A DNA stretch of 64,000 nt, taken from positions 2,542,001 through 2,606,000 of the forward strand of contig NZ_OY780939.1 of NCBI RefSeq assembly GCF_963675975.1, in the 5' to 3' direction. Each line of letters begins with the position of its first letter. Position 1 is the first letter of the stretch. Shown here one piece after another: positions 35,123 through 43,961 of the stretch. Source of the stretch: Halarcobacter sp. (GTDB lineage Bacteria; Campylobacterota; Campylobacteria; Campylobacterales; Arcobacteraceae). A program made the translations under genes and the position numbers. Below the pieces are notes generated by a model. That model saw nothing but the letters and a program-made list of their open reading frames with translations, did no database searches and was not told where the DNA came from.

Positions 35123-36010
35123 ATGTCAAAAAGTTTATATGAAACGCTAGAAGTATCTGAAGGTGCTTCTGCAGATGAAATAAAAAAAGCTTATAGAAAA
35201 TTAGCAAGAAAATATCACCCTGATGTAAATAAAGACCCTCAGGCAGAAGAAAAATTTAAAGAGATAAATGCTGCCTATGAAGTTCTTAGTGATGCTGAGA
35301 AAAAGCAACAATATGATCAGTTTGGTGATTCAATGTTTGGTGGTCAAAACTTCCATGACTTTGCAAGAGGTCAAGGATCTGGTGTTGATTTAGATGAGAT
35401 ATTAAGACAAATGTTTGGTGCTGGAGGAGGATTTGGTTCATCTGGATTCTCTCAAGGTGGTTTTAGTGGATTTAATGGTTTTGGAAATCAAGGTTTTGGT
35501 GAACCAGACCTTGATACACAAGCTCAAATAACAATACCTTTTGACGTATCAGTACTTGGAGGTAAACAACATATCTCTTTAAATAATGATTCATTTGATA
35601 TAAAGATACCTGAAGGTATTTCAAATGGGCAAAAAATAAGAGCAAAAGGCAAAGGTAAATCTTATCAAGGACAAAGGGGTGATTTGATTATTAAAGTTAA
35701 TGTTGCAACTAGTCCTGAATATGAAAGAGAAGGTTCAACATTAACTAAATCTTTTGATGTACCTTTAAAAACTGCTCTATTTGGAGGTAAAGTTGAAATT
35801 AAAACAATACACAAAACTATAACTTTAAAGGTGCCTGAAAACACTAAACAAAATCAAAGATTTAGAGTTAAAGAGCTAGGTGTATTAGATAGAAAAGCTG
35901 GAGTAAAAGGGGACTTATATTTAAAAGCAAATATAGTTTTACCTAAAGTAGATAGTTTAGATGAAGATTTAATTGAAGTATTAAAAGAGAAACTTCCTGA
36001 AACAATTTAA
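35123..36010 (+). CDS. cbpA: DnaJ-family co-chaperone CbpA
   Basis: A 295-residue Hsp40. The J domain has HPD at 32-34 (KYHPDVNKD), followed by a Gly/Phe-rich linker (about 75-130, [16 protein letters not shown]) and the C-terminal client-binding domains ([21 protein letters not shown] onward). The four Cys zinc-finger repeats of classical DnaJ are absent, so it is the CbpA type. It stimulates DnaK ATPase. hspR follows five bases after its stop, the usual Campylobacterota arrangement cbpA-hspR. Confidence 0.95.
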   Translation: MSKSLYETLEVSEGASADEIKKAYRKLARKYHPDVNKDPQAEEKFKEINAAYEVLSDAEKKQQYDQFGDSMFGGQNFHDFARGQGSGVDLDEILRQMFGAGGGFGSSGFSQGGFSGFNGFGNQGFGEPDLDTQAQITIPFDVSVLGGKQHISLNNDSFDIKIPEGISNGQKIRAKGKGKSYQGQRGDLIIKVNVATSPEYEREGSTLTKSFDVPLKTALFGGKVEIKTIHKTITLKVPENTKQNQRFRVKELGVLDRKAGVKGDLYLKANIVLPKVDSLDEDLIEVLKEKLPETI

Positions 36011-36015
36011 AAGGA

Positions 36016-36402
36016 TTGACTATGGATACAAATGCATATAATGAACCAGTATATTTAATCTCTGCAGTTGCTGAGATTTTAAATATCCATCCTCAAACAC
36101 TAAGACAATATGAAAGAGAGGGCTTAATTAAACCCTCTCGAACTAATGGAAAAATAAGACTTTACTCTCAAAAAGATATAGATCATATAAAATATGTTTT
36201 AACTTTGACTAGAGAATTAGGTATAAATTTAGCTGGAGTTGATTTAATTTTACAATTAAATGAAAAAATTACTCTTTTGGAAGAGGAAGTTGAAGTACAT
36301 AAAAAGAAACTAAAAGACATAAATAAATTTGGACTAGTACCAAACTCTAAAGCCTTGGTGATTAAAAAAAGCTCTTATGATGTAGTAATTTTTGAAGAGT
36401 AG
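36016..36402 (+). CDS. hspR: HspR, MerR-family heat-shock repressor
   Basis: A 128-residue regulator with a MerR-type N-terminal helix-turn-helix (YLISAVAEILNIHPQTLRQYEREGLIKPSRTNGKIRLYSQKDI, about 9-55), followed by a coiled-coil region (LNEKITLLEEEVEVHKKKL) and a short C terminus. HspR binds HAIR sites and represses chaperone genes until heat or misfolded protein frees the promoter. The ATG at 36022 (MDTNAY) is close behind that at 36016 and better spaced from AAAAGGA, so the N terminus may be two residues shorter. Confidence 0.9.
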   Translation: MTMDTNAYNEPVYLISAVAEILNIHPQTLRQYEREGLIKPSRTNGKIRLYSQKDIDHIKYVLTLTRELGINLAGVDLILQLNEKITLLEEEVEVHKKKLKDINKFGLVPNSKALVIKKSSYDVVIFEE

Positions 36403-36417
36403 TTTAAAACTACTCTT
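36395..36417. terminator. Bidirectional terminator between hspR and ftsZ
   Basis: AAGAGTAGTTT and AAACTACTCTT form a perfect 11-base stem that includes the hspR stop codon and touches the ftsZ stop on the other strand. T-rich sequence follows on the plus side. Confidence 0.7.
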
Positions 36418-37551
36418 TTATGCCAATTGATATTGGACTTTATAATCTCTCATTAAAGGTGGAATATCTAAATAGTTTTCATCATCAGGTGAAACTTTTT
36501 TAGATTTGTCTTCCTCTACAGGTTTGGTTTCAAAAGGTGTATCATTTTTAGATTCAAAACCAGTAGCTACTATTGTAATTTTAACTTCATCTGTTTCAAG
36601 TGTACTATCTGAAGTTGTACCAAATATAATCTCAGCATTTGAATCAATAGTTTCGTGAATTTTAGACATAACATCATTAATAGCAAATAATGAAACTTGA
36701 GGGTGAGTATTAAAATGAATAAGAATACCTTTTGCACCACTTAATGAAACTTTGTCAAGTAGTGGTGAATCAATAGCATCCTCTAAAGCTTTTTGTGCTG
36801 CATTTTCCCCTTTTGCTTTACCAATACCCATTAATGCCATACCTTTATGTTGCATAATAGTTTTAACATCAGCAAAGTCAGTATTAATATCTGAATTTCC
36901 AGGATTTAAAATAACTTCAGTCATACCATTTACTGCTTGGTAAAGAATATTATCAATGATTTTGAAAGCATCTTTCATACCAACATTTTCATCAATAATC
37001 TCTAATAACCTGTCGTTTGGCACAACAATTATAGAATCAGATATTTTTTTAATCTCTTCAAGACCAAGATTTGCCAACCCTGCTCTTTTTTTACCTTCCC
37101 ATGTAAATGGTTTTGTTACAACAGAAACAGTTAAAGCACCAATCTCTTTTGCAGCTTTAGCTATAATTGCAGCAGCTCCTGTACCAGTACCACCACCAAG
37201 TCCAGCAGCAATAAATACAATATCAGCACCTTTTAATGAATCTTTAATATCTTCATAACTTTCAACAGCAGAATCTCTACCAATTTCTGGTTTCATTCCT
37301 GCACCAAGTCCTTTTGTTAGCTTTAATCCAAGTTGAATTTTCTTTGGTGCTTTTGATATTCTTAATACCTGTAAATCTGTATTTGCAGCAATTAAGTCTA
37401 TCTTATGAGTTCCCTCATTTATCATGTGGTTGATCATATTACAACCACCACCACCAACTCCAATTACTGAAATTTTAGCTATATTATCCGAAAGAGTTTT
37501 ACTAGGCATTTCCACTTTTATATCATCCACATTAAATAAATTTTCGTTCAT
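36418..37551 (-). CDS. ftsZ: Cell division protein FtsZ
   Basis: A 377-residue tubulin-like GTPase that forms the division ring. It has GVGGGGCNMINHM (31-43), the tubulin signature GGGTGTG (119-125), GTP-contact NTDLQVL and T7 loop NTDFADVKTIM. The C-terminal FtsA/ZipA-binding peptide is LDIPPLMRDY. The ATG at 37551 (MNENLFNVDD) is preferred to an in-frame ATG at 37578 because it overlaps the ftsA stop as TAATG. Last gene of a long minus-strand operon. Confidence 0.97.
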   Translation of the reverse strand: MNENLFNVDDIKVEMPSKTLSDNIAKISVIGVGGGGCNMINHMINEGTHKIDLIAANTDLQVLRISKAPKKIQLGLKLTKGLGAGMKPEIGRDSAVESYEDIKDSLKGADIVFIAAGLGGGTGTGAAAIIAKAAKEIGALTVSVVTKPFTWEGKKRAGLANLGLEEIKKISDSIIVVPNDRLLEIIDENVGMKDAFKIIDNILYQAVNGMTEVILNPGNSDINTDFADVKTIMQHKGMALMGIGKAKGENAAQKALEDAIDSPLLDKVSLSGAKGILIHFNTHPQVSLFAINDVMSKIHETIDSNAEIIFGTTSDSTLETDEVKITIVATGFESKNDTPFETKPVEEDKSKKVSPDDENYLDIPPLMRDYKVQYQLA

Positions 37552-38948
37552 TAGAACCACTCCGTAATTGCATTCCACAATTTTTTAACGCCAGTGTTCT
37601 TATCCTTTTTTGTTAGAGTTGGTAATAATTTAGAATCATCTTCTTCACTGACATCTTTATTTTTATTATTTAAAACAGTTTTTTGGATATCAGCAGCACG
37701 TATAGACTCAGCAAATTCTTCTGGTTGTGCTTTTGTTGCTGCTTGCTCAACATTTTTTATTTTTCTAATTAAATTTTTATTTGAATCAAGTTCAAAATTT
37801 CTATTTGTTTCTAAAGAGTAAAGTAATAAACCTACAATAGTAGCCATTTTAGGGTCATCAAAACTCATATATCCATTTTTTATATTAATTGGATTAGAAA
37901 TTTTAACAGGTAAGTTATCAAAAATCAATGTTGCTAACTCTTTAACCCCTACTAATTTACTCATTCCACCAGTAATCACGATACCTGTTCCTAGGCTTTC
38001 ATGAATCCCACTTTTTCCTAAATTATTTTTTATTAAAGTTAAAACCTCTTCAACTCTTGCATGAATAATTGTTTGTACATATTCTAAAGAAACCTCTGAA
38101 GAGTTTTTTTCATCACCAATTCTTGGTGTTCTTACTTTTTTATTTGCTAATTCTTCATCTGATTTTAATAAATCTCCATACTCCGTTTTTATCTTTTCTG
38201 CTGCGATTGGTGGAGTGTGAAGCATAACTGATAGGTCATTTGTAATATGATTTGATCCAACAGGAATAAATCCATTATAGATTAAAGAAGAACCTTTATA
38301 ACATGCAAATTCTGTAGTTGTAGAACCCATATTTATTACAGTTGCACCAAACTTTCTTTGCTGTTCATCTAAAATTGAGATTGCAGTTGCATATGAGTTT
38401 AAAACAAAATTATTTACTGTTAAATTTGCCATTTTAAATGCAGATTTTATATTTGTAAGAGCTGTCTTTTTTGCAGTCACTACATAAACAGATACTTCAA
38501 GTCTAGAACCATTCATATTTAATGGATTTTCTACATCAGCTGAATCATCTATTTTAAAAAATATTGGTATTACATGTACCACTTCATATTCAGGGATTAT
38601 TGTAGCATTGTATAATGCCATTTGCATAACTTGATTAATCTCATTCTCGGTAATTAATCCATTTGGAATATTTACACTTCCTGAGCTTCTAAGTCCCTTT
38701 GTATATGAACCTGAAATTGATACCACAGTAGATTCAATCTGCTCAGTTGTATTTTTCCTTGCAAGTGAAACTGCTTCTTTTATAGACTTAGAAGCTAACT
38801 CAATATTTGAGATAACTCCTTTGTTTATACCATCACTTTTATATGAACCTGTCCCTAAAATATTAATCTTATAATCTAGATTATTTCTAGCAATTACAGC
38901 AGTAATATTCGATGAACCAATATCAATTGCTAAAAGAGTCTTGTTCAA
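37551..38948 (-). CDS. ftsA: Cell division protein FtsA
   Basis: A 465-residue actin-like protein that ties FtsZ filaments to the membrane. Phosphate-binding motif LLAIDIGSSNITAVIA (4-19), the 1C subdomain with SSGSVNIPNGLITENEI, and the second phosphate loop region TVINMGSTTTEFACY and VITGGMSKLVGV. The C terminus VKKLWNAITEWF is the expected amphipathic membrane-targeting helix after a charged linker. It follows the PpiD-like gene by two bases and overlaps ftsZ by one. Confidence 0.96.
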   Translation of the reverse strand: MNKTLLAIDIGSSNITAVIARNNLDYKINILGTGSYKSDGINKGVISNIELASKSIKEAVSLARKNTTEQIESTVVSISGSYTKGLRSSGSVNIPNGLITENEINQVMQMALYNATIIPEYEVVHVIPIFFKIDDSADVENPLNMNGSRLEVSVYVVTAKKTALTNIKSAFKMANLTVNNFVLNSYATAISILDEQQRKFGATVINMGSTTTEFACYKGSSLIYNGFIPVGSNHITNDLSVMLHTPPIAAEKIKTEYGDLLKSDEELANKKVRTPRIGDEKNSSEVSLEYVQTIIHARVEEVLTLIKNNLGKSGIHESLGTGIVITGGMSKLVGVKELATLIFDNLPVKISNPINIKNGYMSFDDPKMATIVGLLLYSLETNRNFELDSNKNLIRKIKNVEQAATKAQPEEFAESIRAADIQKTVLNNKNKDVSEEDDSKLLPTLTKKDKNTGVKKLWNAITEWF

Positions 38949-38950
38949 AA

Positions 38951-40414
38951 TTACTCCTCAAAATTTATTGAAGATTGCACTTCATATCTATTCTCTAAAT
39001 TTTTTACTAAATTATTCATTAACTCTTGATTTAATAGTTTATCCATTGTGCTTTTAACTGCTTCATCTTTAGTTTCATCATATGAAGCTAATTTTGAATC
39101 ATTTATTCTGTAAAGTACAATTTTATCAGCAAGAGTTATTTTACCTACTTTTTCAGTAGTTGAAAAAAGTTTATTTAAAAATGTTAAAGCATCATTTGCA
39201 TTAAGACCTTCAATTTTATTAAATGAATTTCTTGAAACAAAACCTACATGAGTTCCTTCAAAATCTTTTAATTTACTTGTTGCAAGTTTTTCAAGTTCTA
39301 TTCCTCTAGTAACTTTTTCATAATCAACTTTAGCCATATCTTTAGCATCTTCAAAAGATAAAGTTTTTGGAGGAACTTTATTTACAACTTTTACAATTAG
39401 ATATTTACCATTATAAATAAATGGTTTTAAAACATCACCAGGAACTGCATTTAAAATCTCTGCATTGTTTTCTTCACCGTAAGGTAAGTTTGCTTCAACC
39501 ATCTCTAAAGTTTGTTCAAACTTCTCTTCATCTTTTTTAAGTTTTAAATATTTTTTTAAAGCAACTCTTTTTGTAGCTTTTTCATTTAAAGCTGTTACAA
39601 CATCTTCTTTTGCTTCATCTAAAGTTTTAAGTTTTCCATCTTCTTTAATAAAATCTGTTTTAAACTTATTATAATGACTAGAGATTTCATCATCAGAAAA
39701 AGTATTAGTTGTCAAAGCGATTTCATCAATCTCTAATTTAACTGCTGGTTGTGATTTATAGTTATCTTTGTTTGCTTCCCAGTAGTTTTTAATTTTTTCA
39801 TCAGTAATCTCAATATTTACATCATCTAAACTTAAAATTTCAATATTTATATCATCTTCAGAAAATAAAAGTTTATTTAAGTTTTCAATCTCATTTTTTT
39901 GAGCTTCAATACTAAATATTTTTTCCACTTTTTGTAATAATAAATCTCTTTTTAATGAAGCTTCAAATTTTGTTGGATTTGTTCTATTTTGATTTAAAAC
40001 TTTTATGTATGTATCTTTGTCAAACTTACCATCTTTTATAAATCCTGGTATCTTAACAAGCTCTTTTGCAACCTCTTCATCTGTTACTGCAAGTCCTAAT
40101 TCATCAGCAAAAGATAAAATAAGATTTTTTTGTATAGCCATATTGTATGCAACTTGTCTTAAGTTTAATTTATCAGCCATCTCTTGATTAAACTGTTCAC
40201 CAAAAATTTTTGCATATTGATCATATAAAGATGAATATTCTCTTTGATATTCATCAACACTTACTTCTCTATCTCCTACAACAGCTACAGCTCCACCTTT
40301 TGAACCATAATCATAAGAGCCCCAGCCAACAAAACCTGCTCCTACAAACGCTATTGTACTTATCCAAATAGTTATTACAAGCCATTTTTTATGTCTTTGC
40401 ATCCAACTTATCAT
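38951..40414 (-). CDS. PpiD-like periplasmic chaperone with SurA-type N-domain
   Basis: A 487-residue protein with a membrane anchor at about 11-32 (WLVITIWISTIAFVGAGFVGWG) and a SurA/PpiD N-terminal chaperone domain (VAVVGDREVSVDEYQREYSSLYDQY; MAIQKNLILSFADELGLAVTDEEV; IPGFIKDGKFDKDTYIKVL). The region where PpiD has its parvulin domain reads NAVPGDVLKPFIYNGKYLIVKVVNKVPPKTLSFEDA and looks reduced, so isomerase activity is doubtful. PpiD assists proteins leaving the Sec channel. AAGGGTTATAATTT lies before the ATG. It is directly upstream of ftsA. Confidence 0.83.
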   Translation of the reverse strand: MISWMQRHKKWLVITIWISTIAFVGAGFVGWGSYDYGSKGGAVAVVGDREVSVDEYQREYSSLYDQYAKIFGEQFNQEMADKLNLRQVAYNMAIQKNLILSFADELGLAVTDEEVAKELVKIPGFIKDGKFDKDTYIKVLNQNRTNPTKFEASLKRDLLLQKVEKIFSIEAQKNEIENLNKLLFSEDDINIEILSLDDVNIEITDEKIKNYWEANKDNYKSQPAVKLEIDEIALTTNTFSDDEISSHYNKFKTDFIKEDGKLKTLDEAKEDVVTALNEKATKRVALKKYLKLKKDEEKFEQTLEMVEANLPYGEENNAEILNAVPGDVLKPFIYNGKYLIVKVVNKVPPKTLSFEDAKDMAKVDYEKVTRGIELEKLATSKLKDFEGTHVGFVSRNSFNKIEGLNANDALTFLNKLFSTTEKVGKITLADKIVLYRINDSKLASYDETKDEAVKSTMDKLLNQELMNNLVKNLENRYEVQSSINFEE

Positions 40415-40482
40415 AAATTATAACCCTTTTTTAAATTTCGCCTATATTACTCAAAAGTTGCTTTTAAAGAGGTAAAGGGAAA

Positions 40483-42780
40483 CTAATTTTTTTTCGATAA
40501 TAGATCATTTATTACAGACTCACGCCTAGTTGTTTCTATTCTTTTACATGCACTTTTAAAAGCATCCTCTTCTCCAACAATAAAACACATATCCTTTGCC
40601 CTTGTAATTGCTGTATATAAAAGCTTTGTATTATGCATTATATAGTGAGAAAAACTCATAGGAATAAGTGCATTTTCATACTCCATCCCTTGCGTTTTAT
40701 GGATAGTTAAACAATATGCCAAAGATAATAAAGAACTTAAGTCATCAAAATCATAAAATACTACCATATCATCATTTGGATATAAAACTATGCATTTGTT
40801 TTCTTCAAAATCTAATTTGATTATAAGTCCTAATTGCCCGTTAAATACCCTTTTTTCTAAGTATTCTGTCGAATTAGCCTTATACATTTGCATAGTTTGA
40901 GCTTTCATATTTTCATTTTTTATATGAATAACTTTATCACTCATTTTAAACTCATATAGTTTTGATTTGTAAGCTTTTCCCTTAGAATGATTAAAAAGTG
41001 TTTGAAGTTGCATATTCAAATTTTCAACTCCTAAAGGACCTGCTTTCATAGGTGTAATAACTTGAAAAAGTGTTAAAGCTTTAGAAATATCTTTTTGTTT
41101 TATATAATCATAATATTTTTGTATATAATGTGTTGAGATATTTAATACAGTATTTAATATATTTTCACTAATTTGTGCCCTAACATTTGAAAACTCTGTT
41201 TGTTTTAAACTGTTTTTTACTGCATAATAATTGTTTATAGATACATTAATAAATTTAAAATCATCATAATTTTTAGAATACTCAGGAATATTTCCTTGTC
41301 TAATATCGTTTGCAATTACTGCAATTGCTTGATTTTCACTTTGTCTATATATTTTTGTTAATTTACAAATCGGTGCTAATTCATATTTTATAGCATCAGC
41401 TAAAATATTCCCTGCTCCAATTGCTGGCAACTGTCCATCATCCCCAACAATTATAAAAACAGCATCATCTGAAATCTTTTTTATAAGATTATAAAACATC
41501 ACAGAGTTTACCATTGAAGCTTCATCTAAAAGTATTACTCTATGTGGGAAAAACTCTTTATCTTCAAATTTTACAAATAAAGATTGAATAGTTGAACTAT
41601 TATATCCTGTTGTATCAGAGATTCTTTGACTAGCGATACCACTTAATGCAATAGTTATAATATCATCATAAGAAACTACCTCTTCAAGTAATTGTAAAAC
41701 TGCCCTACTCGAAGTTGATTTACCTGTTCCTGCATAACCTATTAGAAAAAGAGTATTACTTCCTTCATTTATAATCTCTACGGCTTTTTTCTGCTCTTCA
41801 CTTAATTCAAACCCTAGACTTGATTCTTTCTTTTTTATATATTCATCAAAATTGGCAACTATTTTTTTATTTTTTTCATCTTTTCTTCTTTGGAAGAACT
41901 CTAAAATTCTTCGCTCTGCATAATAAAGCATAGAAGGAGCCAATCTATTTTCTTGGGTTTGAAAAATATCCTCTTCAACTAACATTTTAGTAATAGAGTT
42001 TTCATATAAAATATCTTCATCTCTAAAATTTAAAGCTTCATCTAAAAGCTTATATAGATGAGACTTATCTATTGAAGAGTTTCCGTTGTTATCACAAAAC
42101 TCCCTCAAAGTGTAGTTTATACAAGCATTTATTCTAAACTCAGATTTAGGGTCTATTCCTAAAGCTTTTGCTATCTCATCAGCTCTTTTAAAACCAATAC
42201 CTTTTATATGTATAAGCATATATGGATTTTTTTTAATTTTTCCTATTAAATCATCAACTTCACTAAAATGGGAATAGATTTTATTTATAAGATTTGAAGT
42301 AACACCAAATTTTGAAAGAAATGAGCCTAATTCTCTTAAGTGTTTAAATTTATTCCAAGATGAAACTATCTTATCAAGTTTCTTTTCTTTTATCCCTTTA
42401 AACTTTAAAAGCTCACCTGGTCTTTCATTTAATATCTCAACTAATTCATCTTCACTATATTCTTCAAGTAATTCATGGGCAAATTTTTTACCTACACCTT
42501 TTACTATTTTAGTTAAGAAGAAAAATATCTCTGCTTCTTTTAATTCTAAAGTTTGAAATTGAAATTGCACTCCATATTTTTTGTGGGTAGTCCAATCCCC
42601 TTTTAAAAGGATCTCTTCACCTACTAATTTTTCAATATCAGTATCAAAGTAAGTACCACATATTTTTTGATTGTTTTCTAAAATTGCAATTACATATTTT
42701 GTTTCATCATTTGTATAAAGAACCTTTTTTAATACTCCACTTAGATTAAAAAGTTTCTCTTGCTCTTGGTCATTTTCCAT
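40483..42780 (-). CDS. recD2: RecD2-type DNA helicase
   Basis: A 765-residue SF1 helicase. The N-terminal OB and helix-hairpin-helix region has IVKGVGKKFAHELLEEY, FKGIKEKKLDKIV and IKGIGFKRADEIAKALGI. The motor has Walker A FLIGYAGTGKSTSS (about 345), Walker B VILLDEASMVN, motif III IIVGDDGQLPAIGAG, IYRQSENQAI and the C-terminal SLAYCLTIHKTQGMEYENALIPMS with LLYTAITRAKD. RecD2 proteins unwind 5'-3' and work outside RecBCD. It overlaps the small gene upstream by one base. Confidence 0.92.
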   Translation of the reverse strand: MENDQEQEKLFNLSGVLKKVLYTNDETKYVIAILENNQKICGTYFDTDIEKLVGEEILLKGDWTTHKKYGVQFQFQTLELKEAEIFFFLTKIVKGVGKKFAHELLEEYSEDELVEILNERPGELLKFKGIKEKKLDKIVSSWNKFKHLRELGSFLSKFGVTSNLINKIYSHFSEVDDLIGKIKKNPYMLIHIKGIGFKRADEIAKALGIDPKSEFRINACINYTLREFCDNNGNSSIDKSHLYKLLDEALNFRDEDILYENSITKMLVEEDIFQTQENRLAPSMLYYAERRILEFFQRRKDEKNKKIVANFDEYIKKKESSLGFELSEEQKKAVEIINEGSNTLFLIGYAGTGKSTSSRAVLQLLEEVVSYDDIITIALSGIASQRISDTTGYNSSTIQSLFVKFEDKEFFPHRVILLDEASMVNSVMFYNLIKKISDDAVFIIVGDDGQLPAIGAGNILADAIKYELAPICKLTKIYRQSENQAIAVIANDIRQGNIPEYSKNYDDFKFINVSINNYYAVKNSLKQTEFSNVRAQISENILNTVLNISTHYIQKYYDYIKQKDISKALTLFQVITPMKAGPLGVENLNMQLQTLFNHSKGKAYKSKLYEFKMSDKVIHIKNENMKAQTMQMYKANSTEYLEKRVFNGQLGLIIKLDFEENKCIVLYPNDDMVVFYDFDDLSSLLSLAYCLTIHKTQGMEYENALIPMSFSHYIMHNTKLLYTAITRAKDMCFIVGEEDAFKSACKRIETTRRESVINDLLSKKN

Positions 42781-43133
42781 TAATAACCATCATCAAATTT
42801 AGATTTTTTATGTTTGTCTTTTTTATAAGAGCTTTTATTTTTCTCTTTTTGAAGAAGATTTGCATCTTTTAAAAGTGTTGATCTTTCATCTTCAAAAGTT
42901 TCTGTATGATTTTCTATATATTGAAGTGTTTTATTAATAAAAGCTATCAATTCAGTTAAATATTTTGAATTTAACTCAATTGATTTTACCCTTTTTATAT
43001 CCTCATAGTTTTTCAAGGTTCTTTCTTTAAATAGGTCTTTATCAAAATCTTCAAGTTTTAATAAAGAAACTGTTCTTGTAAAAAACTTTTCTAAAACCCT
43101 AATATACCTTATTCTTAATTGCTTATCGTGCAT
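42780..43133 (-). CDS. Unrecognised charged helical protein (117 aa)
   Basis: From the ATG at 43133 (MHDKQLRIRYIRVLEKFFTRTVSLL) this is a Lys/Glu-rich helical protein with no signal peptide and no Cys. The C terminus is strongly basic (KNKSSYKKDKHKKSKFDDGY). An in-frame ATG at 43151 overlaps the ArsC-like gene and is less likely. It lies between the ArsC-like and RecD2 genes, overlapping the latter's start by one base. The basic tail would suit nucleic-acid binding next to a helicase, but no function is recognised. Confidence 0.7.
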   Translation of the reverse strand: MHDKQLRIRYIRVLEKFFTRTVSLLKLEDFDKDLFKERTLKNYEDIKRVKSIELNSKYLTELIAFINKTLQYIENHTETFEDERSTLLKDANLLQKEKNKSSYKKDKHKKSKFDDGY

Positions 43134-43134
43134 A

Positions 43135-43482
43135 TTAAAGTATCTTATCAATATTTTCTAAAGGTCTTGCAATAACAGCTTTATCATCTTTAATAACAAC
43201 TGGTCTTTCTATTAACTTTGGATTTGCAAGCATTGCATCGATTAAAACTTCATTAGATGTTGCATCTTTTAAATTTAGCTCTTTATAAACATCCTCTTTT
43301 GTTCTCATTAACTCTCTTGGAGTAATATTTAACATCTCTATTATTCTTTTTAGTTCCTCTTTTGTTGGAGTATCAACTAAATATTTAACAACATTTAACT
43401 CTAATCCTTTCTCTTCTAAATATGCCAAAGCATTTCTAGATTTTGAACATCTAGGATTATGTAAAATAGTTATTTTGCTCAT
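43135..43482 (-). CDS. ArsC-family reductase-like protein
   Basis: A 115-residue glutaredoxin-coupled arsenate-reductase-type protein. The active-site loop is HNPRCSKSRNAL with Cys12; LVDTPTKEELKRIIEML and PRELMRTKE follow, and ERPVV with the later Arg (ARPLENI) supplies the anion-binding Arg. This matches ArsC (YfgD/YffB-like). No ars genes are nearby; within a flagellar/division operon it may be a housekeeping thiol protein, not arsenic resistance. Confidence 0.88.
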   Translation of the reverse strand: MSKITILHNPRCSKSRNALAYLEEKGLELNVVKYLVDTPTKEELKRIIEMLNITPRELMRTKEDVYKELNLKDATSNEVLIDAMLANPKLIERPVVIKDDKAVIARPLENIDKIL

Positions 43483-43498
43483 TAAAAACCTTTAAAAA

Positions 43499-43873
43499 TT
43501 AAAATTTTGGTAATATATTATTTAGACTTTCTAGCCCTAATTCTTCTAAATTAAGATGGATTTGTCCCATTTTTAGAGATCTATTATTTATAATTATTGG
43601 AGAAAAAATATTCATTGAAGATTCTGAAACTTGAGATTGTAATACAAATATATAAAAAATAGATAACTCTTCTAAATTTTGAATATCAAGTTTTTCTTTA
43701 AAATCATCTGGAAATTCAAAGGCTAATGATTTTAATGCCCCAAAACTCATCAATCTTAGAGTCACTCCTGTCTCCACTCCAGTGATTACAGAAAAGAAAT
43801 CATCTAGCTTCATTAATTCAAATTCTGTTTCTTCTTCACATCCATCAATGGGTACTACTACTTCAAAAACCAT
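43499..43873 (-). CDS. fliW: Flagellar assembly factor FliW
   Basis: A 124-residue protein matching FliW: it begins VFEVVVPIDGCEEETEFELMKLDDFFSVI, continues with LRLMSFGALKSLAFEFP, and ends FSPIIINNRSLKMGQIHLN, the family's typical final strands. FliW binds flagellin and antagonises CsrA, coupling flagellin translation to filament growth. It is first in a minus-strand run leading to ftsZ and divergent from the FliK-like gene. Confidence 0.82.
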   Translation of the reverse strand: MVFEVVVPIDGCEEETEFELMKLDDFFSVITGVETGVTLRLMSFGALKSLAFEFPDDFKEKLDIQNLEELSIFYIFVLQSQVSESSMNIFSPIIINNRSLKMGQIHLNLEELGLESLNNILPKF

Positions 43874-43961
43874 AAGACCCCTTTATAAAATTGAATGATT
43901 TTACAAAAAATAGAATTTGTTGTCAATTAATAATCCATTATTTTATGTTATACTCTAAAGT

